A stretch of DNA of 48,478 bases from an uncultured Lachnospiraceae bacterium (GTDB lineage Bacteria > Bacillota > Clostridia > Lachnospirales > Lachnospiraceae): assembly GCA_946414885.1 (NCBI GenBank), contig CAMKQH010000027.1:1-48478 (forward strand). Direction: 5' to 3'. Numbering within the stretch: the stretch's first letter is position 1; every line of letters starts with the position of its first letter. The notes under the pieces are model-generated. The model ran no database searches and was not told where the DNA came from. It saw only the letters and a program-made list of their open reading frames with translations. Below are positions 39,967 to 48,199 of the stretch, piece by piece. The position numbers and the translations under genes were made by a program.

Positions 39967-41196
39967 TTACAGCACTACGCCGTTCTTTTGAAGGAGTTCG
40001 CGTGCGCTTTCAACGGAGTCGATGCCGGTCTTGTTTTTGATGGGCGCAAATTCGTGCTCGCGGACAACTTCGAAAGGCAGGCAGGAGGAAAGCTGGTGGA
40101 TCATGTCAAGGACGAGGCTTTCGAATTTGTAGCCGTTCGGTGCTTCGGGCTTTACGAGATTGCCGTTCTCATCGAGGTAAGGAATCTTCTTCTCCACAAC
40201 GTGCAGCGGAAGATTTTCCATCATCTTCTCCAGATCGGGAACGAAGAAGAGGTAGTTGAGGATAACGCCGAAGTTATAGGCGGGTTCGCCTTTCTCATTC
40301 TTTGCATCCATGAGTTCCTGGGTCATGTCATAATATTCCACGATGGAGGGCTTGCCGTCCTCAAGGCACATGCAGCCAACCTTCTCATCAGGCGCAGCCT
40401 TGCGAACCACCTTGGCGCCAACCGCACAGTTCTTCTGGATGGTTGCGCCGATGAAGCAGGGATCTGCGATTCTCTGAAGCACATTGTCCACTGCAAATAC
40501 GTTGATCCACTCAATGCCCTGCTCGTGAACGAGATCCAGAAGGCCATTCTTCTGGAGGGAAATGAACCAACCGCCGTTGCCGTTGGGCGAGGTGGAAAGC
40601 TTGCCCTTCTCCTCAAGAAGGATCTTTCCGTTGTAGTCCGTCGCTGCCGCCATCTCCTGCTTGAAGAAATGTACGTAGTCCTTGTTATATCCAAAGAAAT
40701 CATGCTCGGTCAGGAATTTGATCGTCGCGTCATTGTTCTTGTCGCTTGTCATGACAAACAGATGAATCCACGCGTCTGCCTGCTTCACCACATCCATCAA
40801 ATTATTGATCAGACATTCAAAGATATACAGTTCGCGGGTGATGCCAACGTTATACATGCCCTTGGGATTGTCGCTTCCAAGTCTTGTTCCCATGCCGCCT
40901 GCGAGAAGCACGGCGCCAACCTTTCCGGCCTTGATCGCTTCAATGCCGGTCTTTGTAAAGCTCTCGCGATTTGCTTCGATCTCAGAAAGCTCCATGGCGC
41001 CAAGGGGCGAGATCACGCCGCGCTTTGCCATGTCTTCCTTGTGCTTGCAGCACTCGATCACGTCCATGTCAGTCGCTTCGATCTGTGCAAACAGAGTCTC
41101 CTTCTCCGCATTCGTGAGCACGTCAACGTACTTCAGCACCTGCTCCTGACCATACTTTTTAACCTTTGCCTTGATTTCCTCATAAGTCATTGCCAT
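39967..41196 (-). CDS. UDP-sugar pyrophosphorylase, UAP/UDPGP type
   Basis: 409 residues. The eukaryotic-like UDPGP fold rather than bacterial GalU: signature GAVLLAGGMGTRLGSDNPKG, STSPNGNGGWFISLQKNGLL, and INVFAVDNVLQRIADPCFIG. It would make UDP-glucose or UDP-N-acetylglucosamine from UTP and the sugar 1-phosphate; which one cannot be told, although galE in the operon favours UDP-glucose. An N-terminal helical region (about 1-90) is typical of UAP proteins. GGAGG 9 nt before ATG. First gene of the operon to galE. Confidence 0.88.
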   Translation of the reverse strand: MAMTYEEIKAKVKKYGQEQVLKYVDVLTNAEKETLFAQIEATDMDVIECCKHKEDMAKRGVISPLGAMELSEIEANRESFTKTGIEAIKAGKVGAVLLAGGMGTRLGSDNPKGMYNVGITRELYIFECLINNLMDVVKQADAWIHLFVMTSDKNNDATIKFLTEHDFFGYNKDYVHFFKQEMAAATDYNGKILLEEKGKLSTSPNGNGGWFISLQKNGLLDLVHEQGIEWINVFAVDNVLQRIADPCFIGATIQKNCAVGAKVVRKAAPDEKVGCMCLEDGKPSIVEYYDMTQELMDAKNEKGEPAYNFGVILNYLFFVPDLEKMMENLPLHVVEKKIPYLDENGNLVKPEAPNGYKFESLVLDMIHQLSSCLPFEVVREHEFAPIKNKTGIDSVESARELLQKNGVVL

Positions 41197-41290
41197 AATG
41201 CCAGTCCTCCAACCAACGTATTTTCTTTACCATCTCAGCCGGCACGCTTTCACCCAAACGTGAATCTTTCCCACGCGCGGCCACAATCGT

Positions 41291-41336
41291 ATTCTACCAC
41301 TATTTCCCATTACATTACAACTTAAGAAATCCTTAA
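41291..41336 (-). promoter_or_regulatory. Promoter and TTAAG direct repeat of the UDP-sugar operon
   Basis: Minus strand TTGTAA (41315-41320), 18-nt spacer, TAGAAT (41291-41296). Immediately upstream and partly overlapping is TTAAGGATTTCTTAAG (41321-41336), an 11-bp direct repeat (also palindromic) like the one in front of the CPBP gene. Confidence 0.5.
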
Positions 41337-41346
41337 TTCGTCTTCC

Positions 41347-42339
41347 CTACAATTCCATGTCTGCAAAATAATCCGCCTGGGCGAAATGATCCGCCTGATA
41401 TTTTAGGAAAAATGCCTTCATCTCCGGGCAGTCCTCCCTCGTCTCCGCGATCACCAACGGCGCATTCTCCCGGGTAAGACAGCCCAGCCTTGCGAAAAGC
41501 TCATAGAACTCCCGCCGGTCGCCGCACTCATCCCTTATGACCTGCCAGGTTTCGTCCGTCTTGCAGCCCTTGGAATGCGCAAGGAGATATTCCTTCAATT
41601 GATCCTGCAGGGCGGAATCCAATCCCATGGACCAATACAGACGGAGTAACAAGAGCCGTACCTTCTTTTTCCGGCTGTTTTTCAGATACGTCTCAAGATC
41701 TGCGCTCTCATAATCCTCCTCGCCGCAAAGAATCTGCTTAGCGTACCCTTCATCGTCCGCCGCGTGCAGGATCGCCAGCATCCTGGCGTCCCACTTCCCG
41801 AGCCACTCCTTACTCCCTGCTTCCTTTGCATCCAATAAATACGCCGCATCCATCTGCGTCACGGCTGCTGCTGTCAAGGCGCCGATCCCCTCCCTCAGCT
41901 CTTGTTCCGTTAGAGCCCCGATTCCTTCCGCCTGCCCTTGTATTGCCAAACTACCCGGTTTAAAATCCTCCGCCGCAAACCTTACGCATCGCAGCGCGGC
42001 ACACTCCTTAAACACGTCCTTCCCAAACTGCACGTCCCGGCCTTCAAAACTTACTTCCCTCAGCGCATTGCAGTATGCAAACGCCCAGTCACCAACGTTT
42101 TCCACGGATGCAGGGATCGTAACGCTTCGCAGATATTTTTTACTAAGAAATGCCTTCTTGGCTATCGACGTCACCTTGCCCATCGCATTCTCCGAATGCG
42201 CCGCGTCGTCAAATAGGGGGAGTTCCTGCGGAATTGATACGGATCCTGCCAATCCATGATAACCCGTGACTTCAATCTCCTGCTCCCGTTCCACGTATTC
42301 CAGCTTCCCCTCTGGCAGCTGATACTCCATTTCCTTCAT
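41347..42339 (-). CDS. BspA-like leucine-rich repeat protein
   Basis: 330 residues from the ATG giving MKEMEYQLPEGKLEYVEREQ (AAAGGG about 8 nt upstream; an upstream start eight codons earlier is unsupported). Residues about 25-130 are LRR_5 units of the BspA type: IAKKAFLSKKYLRSVTIPAS, VENVGDWAFAYCNALREVSF, FGKDVFKECAALRCVRFAAE. No signal peptide, so cytoplasmic unlike most BspA proteins. The rest is helical, with a paired EGIGALTEQELR and EGIGALTAAAVT (36-bp duplication, diverged) at its start. Function unknown; such proteins are common in gut clostridia. Confidence 0.8.
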   Translation of the reverse strand: MKEMEYQLPEGKLEYVEREQEIEVTGYHGLAGSVSIPQELPLFDDAAHSENAMGKVTSIAKKAFLSKKYLRSVTIPASVENVGDWAFAYCNALREVSFEGRDVQFGKDVFKECAALRCVRFAAEDFKPGSLAIQGQAEGIGALTEQELREGIGALTAAAVTQMDAAYLLDAKEAGSKEWLGKWDARMLAILHAADDEGYAKQILCGEEDYESADLETYLKNSRKKKVRLLLLRLYWSMGLDSALQDQLKEYLLAHSKGCKTDETWQVIRDECGDRREFYELFARLGCLTRENAPLVIAETREDCPEMKAFFLKYQADHFAQADYFADMEL

Positions 42340-42403
42340 GACAATCCCTTTCCATGGCTTCACACGAATAATTTCCGTATTCTTCCCATTTTTATCTCTT
42401 CAA

Positions 42404-42432
42404 ATAATAACATAATTTTGTATTAAGATAAA
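42404..42432 (-). promoter_or_regulatory. Possible promoter of the leucine-rich repeat gene
   Basis: Minus strand TTTATC (42427-42432), 17-nt spacer, TATTAT (42404-42409). Weak -35; it touches the terminator hairpin upstream. Confidence 0.38.
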
Positions 42433-42462
42433 GGGAGTATCTCAAATTAGAGATACTCCCTT
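42431..42462. terminator. Terminator downstream of the solute-binding gene
   Basis: AAGGGAGTATCTC and GAGATACTCCCTT are perfectly complementary around a 6-nt loop. The T tract on the minus strand is short (TTTATCTT). Confidence 0.65.
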
Positions 42463-42533
42463 GCCGTGCCACCAAGCCCTTTCAGCAGAATCGTATGACT
42501 GCCATTTTCACACTTCTCATGACATGATCACAA

Positions 42534-44192
42534 TTATTTTCGTTCATCCAACCAAAGTTGTACCCTTCCGTGAATGACGTTAGTTACTTCTTCCACTGTT
42601 TTGTCCCCATCAAAGTAAGCGCCCGCTTCTTCAAGAATAATACTAATAACAGGAACAGAATTTAAATCTCTTAAATGGGCACTGGAATATAATTGCCAGA
42701 AATCCTGTTGTGCTTTTTCATACTCCGGTTTACCCATATTCTCTCTGATTCTAATCGCAAACATTTTCTCCAAAGTAGCGTCTAGCGTGTAGAAATAGCA
42801 AGAAAACCCGTAACGATACTCTTGAATGAACTTTATAAATTCAAATGCACCTTCTTTATTATTTGACGTGTTCATCATCGCAAGTCCAAAATACGTAAGA
42901 ATATAATTCGCTGATGCATTTTTATCCGGAAACCCTTTTAACGTCAATGGCTCTCCCTTATTCCAATACGCCAGATCGTCTGCCGTTTCAAAACTAAGAT
43001 TCATAACGTCCCCTGCGCTAGACTTCATTATTTCTTCCCGGGGAAACGTAGTTATCTGTTTTATGGTCTGCAAAAGTTTCCGGAAATCACCCTCCTTTAG
43101 TTTAGACTCTTTGTTATTAAAATCAACATATTTGTCCAATGAGCCTTCCAAGGAAAATCTCAGGATTTCCAGATGCCCCATCCATGATTCTTTCAATGCC
43201 TCCGGATGGTCAAGAAACCACTCTACAAATTCATTTTCTGACCATCCGATTTCCGTCCCAACTTTAGACGCATATCCGCAGAATGCTTCCAAACCAATTG
43301 TTCTTGGTAATGAATACAATTTTCCGTCCACTTGAAGCTTATCAGTCAAGTTCTTTATAAGTCCGGATCCGTCTTGAGACGATTGTTCCATAAAATACGG
43401 CGTCAAATCCTCTAGGTAGCCTAGATGTCCAAAGCCTCCTACGCCCAATTCATTTAAAAAGATCAAGTCTGGTTTATCATCCGACAAAAGAACATAATTG
43501 AAATCTCTTTCATACTCTTTTTTTGTTACGTAATAATCCTGATTCATATCATTAAACGCATGAATCATTTGGTCTGTAACGTACATGTCCATCATTCCCG
43601 TTGGATCATATACAGTGATCTCTTTTTTGTCTTGTTTGGATTCTTGCGTTTTATGAAACAATACGGATCTGATAACCTCATCAGACAAACTTTTATAGAC
43701 AACTCCGTATTCACTATCTTTTTTGATAATAGCATATATCGTCGTGAAGAATTGATCCTCTTTATCACATAACTTCATCACTAATTCACATTGATCTAGC
43801 GTACTGCCAATGGCATATATGCAACGATCATAATAGTAATAAATTTCGTCACCATATGTTACAAAAGCACTACTGTAAAGCGGGACTTCCATAGTACTTT
43901 CTATGTTTCCTTGATCATCGAAGAGCATAATGCTCTGATATGGCGTACCATCATCTTTCGTCATTCGAAATACGCCCGCGATTTCTTCATTTTTTAGAAA
44001 AATGCTTTGAAGGAGTGCATTATCAGGATGAAAATACTCTATCATTCCATTCTCGTCAGAATACGCGTATATGCCATTGCCCGCTGCAAGAAAGAGTTTT
44101 CCATCCTTTCGGATCTTAAACGAATTAACGCAACCTTCCAGTTTTTCCATTAGACATGTCAACAGTATCCGCCAAACTACCATCTTCATCAT
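42534..44192 (-). CDS. Extracellular solute-binding lipoprotein, C-terminal fragment of a frameshifted gene
   Basis: This frame carries the bulk of a family-1 (MalE-like) binding protein: an about 190-residue N-terminal region with short strand repeats (for example YGDEIYYYYDRCIYAIGS), then the solute-binding core ITVYDPTGMMDMYVTDQMIH, YLEDLTPYF, KLQVDGKLYSLPRTIGLEAF, and LTYFGLAMMNTSNNKEGAFE. There is no signal of its own: the true start lies in the frame at 44125-44607, which joins if one A is removed from a run of five (44142-44146). Real coding in this frame begins near 44145 (KLEGCVNSFKIRKDGK); the upstream residues are artefactual. No permease or ATPase gene is adjacent. More AT-rich than the surroundings. 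Confidence 0.75.
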   Translation of the reverse strand: MMKMVVWRILLTCLMEKLEGCVNSFKIRKDGKLFLAAGNGIYAYSDENGMIEYFHPDNALLQSIFLKNEEIAGVFRMTKDDGTPYQSIMLFDDQGNIESTMEVPLYSSAFVTYGDEIYYYYDRCIYAIGSTLDQCELVMKLCDKEDQFFTTIYAIIKKDSEYGVVYKSLSDEVIRSVLFHKTQESKQDKKEITVYDPTGMMDMYVTDQMIHAFNDMNQDYYVTKKEYERDFNYVLLSDDKPDLIFLNELGVGGFGHLGYLEDLTPYFMEQSSQDGSGLIKNLTDKLQVDGKLYSLPRTIGLEAFCGYASKVGTEIGWSENEFVEWFLDHPEALKESWMGHLEILRFSLEGSLDKYVDFNNKESKLKEGDFRKLLQTIKQITTFPREEIMKSSAGDVMNLSFETADDLAYWNKGEPLTLKGFPDKNASANYILTYFGLAMMNTSNNKEGAFEFIKFIQEYRYGFSCYFYTLDATLEKMFAIRIRENMGKPEYEKAQQDFWQLYSSAHLRDLNSVPVISIILEEAGAYFDGDKTVEEVTNVIHGRVQLWLDERK

Positions 44193-44607
44193 ATATTAAA
44201 ACTTTAATCTCTCCACGCTCATCATTCTCCTGCAGTACGCATAACTGATTTGAGTTAGGATCTTTGCCTGCACGGATTTCAAAGCCAACATTGTTATCAT
44301 AATCCGTTACAATATCCAAATCGCAAAAGAGTTCATCATCAAAGACATTGCCCTGATAATAGGCTACCTTAAAATCGATACCATTTCCCTTTTCAAAAAC
44401 TGAAAAATAAATCTTATCATGAATCACAAGGGGATCATCCTGCACATTGAGATTCATTGATATTCCACAATCGTGAAACTCTCTCACGTACGATTCGCCA
44501 TTTTCACCTTGCGCTGTCAATTCTTCGTTTTCTTTTGGCGCACACCCTATCAAACAACATAACAAAAAGCAGATAATAAAAAAACAAATTTTTCTATTTC
44601 TATTCAC
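44125..44607 (-). CDS. Solute-binding lipoprotein, N-terminal fragment (frameshift)
   Basis: 160 residues, GTG start with AAAAGG upstream. Lipoprotein signal: basic tip MNRNRK, hydrophobic core and lipobox LIGC (C22), then APKENEELTAQGENG. The protein continues with strand-rich sequence (IHDKIYFSVFEKGNG) and meaningful coding up to DTVDMSNGK; after the A5 run it reads only TGRLR and stops. Removing one A continues into GKLEGCVNSFKIRKDGK of the second fragment. It is either a pseudogene, a phase-variable tract or an assembly error. Confidence 0.72.
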   Translation of the reverse strand: MNRNRKICFFIICFLLCCLIGCAPKENEELTAQGENGESYVREFHDCGISMNLNVQDDPLVIHDKIYFSVFEKGNGIDFKVAYYQGNVFDDELFCDLDIVTDYDNNVGFEIRAGKDPNSNQLCVLQENDERGEIKVLIYDEDGSLADTVDMSNGKTGRLR

Positions 44608-44769
44608 AGTTTCACCTTTTCAAACAGCAATTTCCTTATCATCCTCTTCGTTGACTATAATACATAGTTATACAAATCAATTTGCAGTTTCCTTTTTGCG
44701 TGTGAAAAGAACGATTTTTCATACAATTTCTAACATACCGTATAGTTTACGTCACGAATCAACTAAACT

Positions 44770-46410
44770 TCACAACCCCAATTCTGCGATCTTGCCCTTC
44801 AGGTCACTTTGTCTCTCGCTCAGCATCAGTTCTTCATTGTGTCTGCGGTAATCCTCACTGCCAAAGGTCGCAATAAATGCAGAGGAATACTTTCCAACCG
44901 TCAGCTCCGTCACAAGGATCAGCATTTCATTACCATTCTGGAACGCCTGCTCCACAAAGGAAAACATAGCGTGCAGCCTATCTCCCGTCCGCTGCGTATC
45001 CTGCTTCATGCGAGTAATTTCACCATTATACTTTTGTTTGATCAAGCTTGAGGCAGCTTCTGCCAAACTCTTTTCCGCTCCGCCCTCTGCCCCCGCAAAT
45101 TCCCGCAAGAACAATTCCTTTCTGCGTTCCTCCAAAAACCTTAAGACGCGCTTGTGCTTACGCTTGTCCTCATCGGAAAGGGAGCCCGCTGACTGCAGGT
45201 TGAACAAGATTTTCCTGCGTCCCTCAATCATCTGATCCAATGTTTCAATCATTCCGGCCAGCGCATCCTTCGCTCTCACGCCATCGCCGTTGCTCTCCCC
45301 AGCCTTCGCCTCTGCACCATTCCCGTTGCTCTCCCCAGCCTTCGCCTCCGCGCCATTTCCGCTTCCTGCTTCCGCCTTCGCCAGAAGTGCTTTCAGCGGC
45401 GCGCGGAGCTCTGACAGCCATGCCGTCTGCTCCATCACGTCCTTCATCTCTGCCTGCACCTTGTCCAGCAGCATTCCAAGGAGTGACAATCTCTCGTCAA
45501 AGGATGCCTCCTTTGCCCTTGCAAGCGCCTGTACGGACGGCATTCCCGCAAGGATCTCTTCCACCCGGTAATCCTTTTTATACTTGTTAAACAAATCATA
45601 ATACGCCGTGAATTCCTTGACCACCTTGGGATTTCGCACGTACTGCTCCACAAGGCTTTCTGAAACCTCCAGCTCCTCTTCCTCATAGAGCTTCAGGATC
45701 TCCGAGAGATCCTCCCAGCCTCTGGCCGTGACGTAGCTCCGCCCCTGGGTCGTCATCTCCATGACGTAAAAATATTCCTTCTTCAGATCCAGGAAATTCA
45801 ATACGGCCGCGTGCACGCCGCGCTCCGTTGCATATTCCTTCCAGATGCGGTAGTCCGGCTCCACGGGAAGCACCTTAAGACGGTCCATCGTCACCACGTC
45901 AAACTCCCGCACGGACTTATTGTACTCGGGCGGATTTCCCGCAGTCACGATCACCCATCCCTCCGGCACCGCATGACGTCCAAAAACCTTATATTGCAGG
46001 AACTGCAGCATGGAGGGCGCCAAAGTCTCCGACACGCAGTTGATCTCATCCAAAAACAGGATTCCTTCCTTCATGCCGCTCTCTTTCATGACGTCATAGA
46101 TCGACGCTATGATCTCACTCATCGTATATTCAGAAACGGAATATTCCTTGCCGCCATAATTCTTCTTTTCGATAAACGGAAGCCCCAGCGCGGACTGCCT
46201 CGTGTGATGCGTCATGGAATATGCCACCAGCGCGATCCCCAGTTCCTGCGCGATCTGCTCCATGATGGCCGTCTTCCCTATGCCGGGCGCACCCAAAAGA
46301 AAGATCGGTCGCTGACGCACCACGGGCACGCGATAGTCCCCAAACTCATCCTTCTTCAGATACAAACTAACGGAATTTTTGATATACTCCTTTGCCTGCT
46401 TGATATTCAT
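44770..46410 (-). CDS. MoxR-type AAA+ ATPase with repeat-bearing insert
   Basis: 546 residues, longer than typical MoxR (about 330). AAA+ motifs: Walker A GAPGIGKT at 40-47, Walker B GILFLDEINCVSETLAPSML, sensor 1 VIVTAGNPPEYNKSVREFD, arginine finger region in VVTMDRLKVLPVEPDYRIW. A C-terminal extension contains a helical part, then a linker with two nearly identical 12-residue units GNGAEAKAGESN, then another coiled region. Paired with the VWA/DUF2201 gene upstream: MoxR and VWA proteins act together as chaperone-like complexes for protein assembly (family knowledge). Target unknown. Confidence 0.88.
   Translation of the reverse strand: MNIKQAKEYIKNSVSLYLKKDEFGDYRVPVVRQRPIFLLGAPGIGKTAIMEQIAQELGIALVAYSMTHHTRQSALGLPFIEKKNYGGKEYSVSEYTMSEIIASIYDVMKESGMKEGILFLDEINCVSETLAPSMLQFLQYKVFGRHAVPEGWVIVTAGNPPEYNKSVREFDVVTMDRLKVLPVEPDYRIWKEYATERGVHAAVLNFLDLKKEYFYVMEMTTQGRSYVTARGWEDLSEILKLYEEEELEVSESLVEQYVRNPKVVKEFTAYYDLFNKYKKDYRVEEILAGMPSVQALARAKEASFDERLSLLGMLLDKVQAEMKDVMEQTAWLSELRAPLKALLAKAEAGSGNGAEAKAGESNGNGAEAKAGESNGDGVRAKDALAGMIETLDQMIEGRRKILFNLQSAGSLSDEDKRKHKRVLRFLEERRKELFLREFAGAEGGAEKSLAEAASSLIKQKYNGEITRMKQDTQRTGDRLHAMFSFVEQAFQNGNEMLILVTELTVGKYSSAFIATFGSEDYRRHNEELMLSERQSDLKGKIAELGL
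45281..45362 (-). repeat. 36-bp in-frame tandem repeat in the MoxR gene
   Basis: CCAT-starting units at 45281, 45317 and 45353 (36 bp apart, the third partial) encode GNGAEAKAGESN twice and flanking variants. A small glycine/alanine-rich linker expansion. Confidence 0.85.
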
Positions 46411-46488
46411 GCTTTATTGCTCCCATCTTCCTCGTTCTTTATTTCTAATGCTTCCCTTTTGTCTCCTGCCATACCTTTTTCTTGAAAA

Positions 46489-47832
46489 TCACCTTTTATC
46501 TTCCGCCAATCCGTCTTCCTCAAGAATCACCTTGAGACTCCAGGGCGGCACCGGCATCCGGTGCTCGTCCTCCTCCAAAAATGCAAAGATCACGTCATAG
46601 CCCGGATTCTTTTCCGGATAGATCCCGTAACCGTCCGTAAAATAAATCAGACCCTTTAGATTCTCAAATTCCCCTTGCTCCCGGAGCTGCTCCACGTAAG
46701 CAAAGACCGGGCGGAAATCCGTTGCGCCAAAGCCCTTGAGCTTTCCATACTTCATGAAGGTCTCAAAATCATCGTCGCACGTGATCTTGGTATCGCTCTG
46801 CACCTCCTGGTCACACTGGATAATATGCACGTTGATCTTGTGAAAGAAATTTTCAGTTCCCTTTAGAATGGAATACGTTTTGTTCAAAAAAGCCCGAACG
46901 ACGCTCCCCCGGCAGGATGCGGAGGTGTCGATGGCGATCACAAACTCCTTGACCTTTTGGAGTTCCTTGTATTCCAAGGGTTCCACCAGCGGCACGTTCC
47001 CGTAAACCTTTAGTCCGTAGGTATAATAAATATAATCAAATTCATCGTCATTCACCGCTATGTCTTCGCCCGTCACGGTGAAACGCCTTAAGATATCGGC
47101 ATAATCATAGCGGTCCCTGGTGGCTTCTTCCAGATTCTTTTCAATCGTTTCAGCGCCGGCCCTGCCCTTCGTAAAGGATTTGAGGTCAGCCTTCACGCGC
47201 TCGCTGATCTTTTTCCACTGTTCCTGCGAGACGATCAGCTCCTCCGCGCTCTTCCAAAGCTCGTGGCTGTCACGCCGGCATAATTTAATCCATTCTTCGC
47301 GTTCTCCGGGCGTTGGCGGATTATGACGGAAATACCGATAAAGCTTATCTGCCGTCAGCGCTCCGCAATCCTCCTTCAAAATGCGAAATTTTCTGGCCCG
47401 GTCCTGATCTTCCTCAAGGACGACGGCGCTCAGCTGCATGTCCTGGATTACGTTTTCCACCGCTATGTCACTTGCCAGGTTCCATGCTTCCTGATCAAGC
47501 TTTTCATATTGAAACTGATGAAGAAAAATGCAATGCAGCAGGACGTGAAGCAGCGTCCTCGCAACCTCTCGCGGCTCGCGCCGGTATGCCTTCAGAACGC
47601 CTGCCGGATCATAATGGCAAACGGTTCCGTCCGTCGCCATGATAGCTGTGCCCGATCCCTTTTCCGGAGGGACTGACTCTTGCGCGGTTTCGTTTCCCAG
47701 TACGCGCGGCGCAAGCTTCAGCCCTGCCAGCGCCACGTCAAAAAAGCGCAGATGAATCAACAGTTCATCATGCGCCAGACGCATCACCTGTCCCGCCAGT
47801 TCCTCCAGCTGCCCCTTTTTCCCAGAATCCAT
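46489..47832 (-). CDS. VWA-like metallopeptidase-domain protein (DUF2201)
   Basis: 447 residues from the ATG giving MDSGKKGQLEELAGQVMRLA, with AGGAGG 7 nt upstream. The N-terminal half is DUF2201_N-like: helical, with a zincin-like motif RTLLHVLLHCIFLHQFQYEK (H-x3-H-x4-H). The C-terminal half is a VWA-like fold with FVIAIDTSASCRGSVVRAFL (DxSxS) and GFGATDFRPVFAYVEQL, the MIDAS-type motifs. Partner of the MoxR ATPase downstream (78-base gap). Possible metal-dependent protein assembly or proteolysis; substrate unknown. Confidence 0.87.
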   Translation of the reverse strand: MDSGKKGQLEELAGQVMRLAHDELLIHLRFFDVALAGLKLAPRVLGNETAQESVPPEKGSGTAIMATDGTVCHYDPAGVLKAYRREPREVARTLLHVLLHCIFLHQFQYEKLDQEAWNLASDIAVENVIQDMQLSAVVLEEDQDRARKFRILKEDCGALTADKLYRYFRHNPPTPGEREEWIKLCRRDSHELWKSAEELIVSQEQWKKISERVKADLKSFTKGRAGAETIEKNLEEATRDRYDYADILRRFTVTGEDIAVNDDEFDYIYYTYGLKVYGNVPLVEPLEYKELQKVKEFVIAIDTSASCRGSVVRAFLNKTYSILKGTENFFHKINVHIIQCDQEVQSDTKITCDDDFETFMKYGKLKGFGATDFRPVFAYVEQLREQGEFENLKGLIYFTDGYGIYPEKNPGYDVIFAFLEEDEHRMPVPPWSLKVILEEDGLAEDKR

Positions 47833-47851
47833 GACGTTTCCTCCTACCAAA

Positions 47852-47880
47852 AGTTTACCTCATCTTCCCCGCAACTGCAA
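47852..47880 (-). promoter_or_regulatory. Promoter of the VWA-MoxR pair
   Basis: Minus strand TTGCAG (47875-47880), 17-nt spacer, TAAACT (47852-47857), about 20 bases upstream of the VWA ATG. Confidence 0.5.
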
Positions 47881-47893
47881 TACACAAAACATG

Positions 47894-47921
47894 ACAGGGG
47901 ATGGTTCTTTTGACACGTCCT
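47894..47921. repeat. REP-like imperfect palindrome
   Basis: ACAGGGGATGGTTCTTTTGACACGTCC resembles the GGGGACGGTTCT...GTCC repetitive palindromes that recur in clostridial genomes (recalled). It lies in the gap between spoIIID and the VWA gene. Confidence 0.35.
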
Positions 47922-48171
47922 ATCGTTGATGCAGATATTTTTCTTTCGTCGCCATCCCTCCGCGAATGTGTCTCTCCGATTTGTTGACGTCAAGTACCCG
48001 CCTGACTTCCTTTGCCAGACTTGGTTTCATATTCTCCAGACGCTCCGTCACGTCCTTGTGCACCGTACTTTTACTGACGCCAAAATCCTTTGCGGTCTGC
48101 CGTACCGTCGTGCCATGTTCGATGATATAATTCGCGATGCTGATCACCCGCTCCTCAATATAGTCCTTCAC
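47920..48171 (-). CDS. spoIIID: Sporulation transcription factor SpoIIID
   Basis: 83 residues from the GTG giving (M)KDYIEERVISIANYIIEHG, with AGGGG 6 nt upstream; an earlier GTG ten codons upstream lies in the promoter region and is rejected. The helix-turn-helix is TVRQTAKDFGVSKSTVHKDV, followed by TERLENMKPSLAKEVRRVLD and the conserved basic end RHIRGGMATKEKYLHQR. In the mother cell SpoIIID represses or activates many sigma-E genes and leads to sigma-K. Its presence shows a spore-forming lineage. A sigma-E-like promoter is just upstream. Confidence 0.96.
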   Translation of the reverse strand: MKDYIEERVISIANYIIEHGTTVRQTAKDFGVSKSTVHKDVTERLENMKPSLAKEVRRVLDVNKSERHIRGGMATKEKYLHQR

Positions 48172-48199
48172 GTCATACCCCTGGGTAACAAATTTATAC

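Noticed and set aside
39376..41325. 649-codon plus-strand open frame across the esterase and uridylyltransferase genes
   Set aside because: It is antisense to two well-supported genes with clear motifs and has no ribosome site.
32026..44722. 15-mer GAACGATTTTTCATA at about 32026 and again near 44708
   Set aside because: A match of this length is expected about once by chance in a window this size, and contexts differ.
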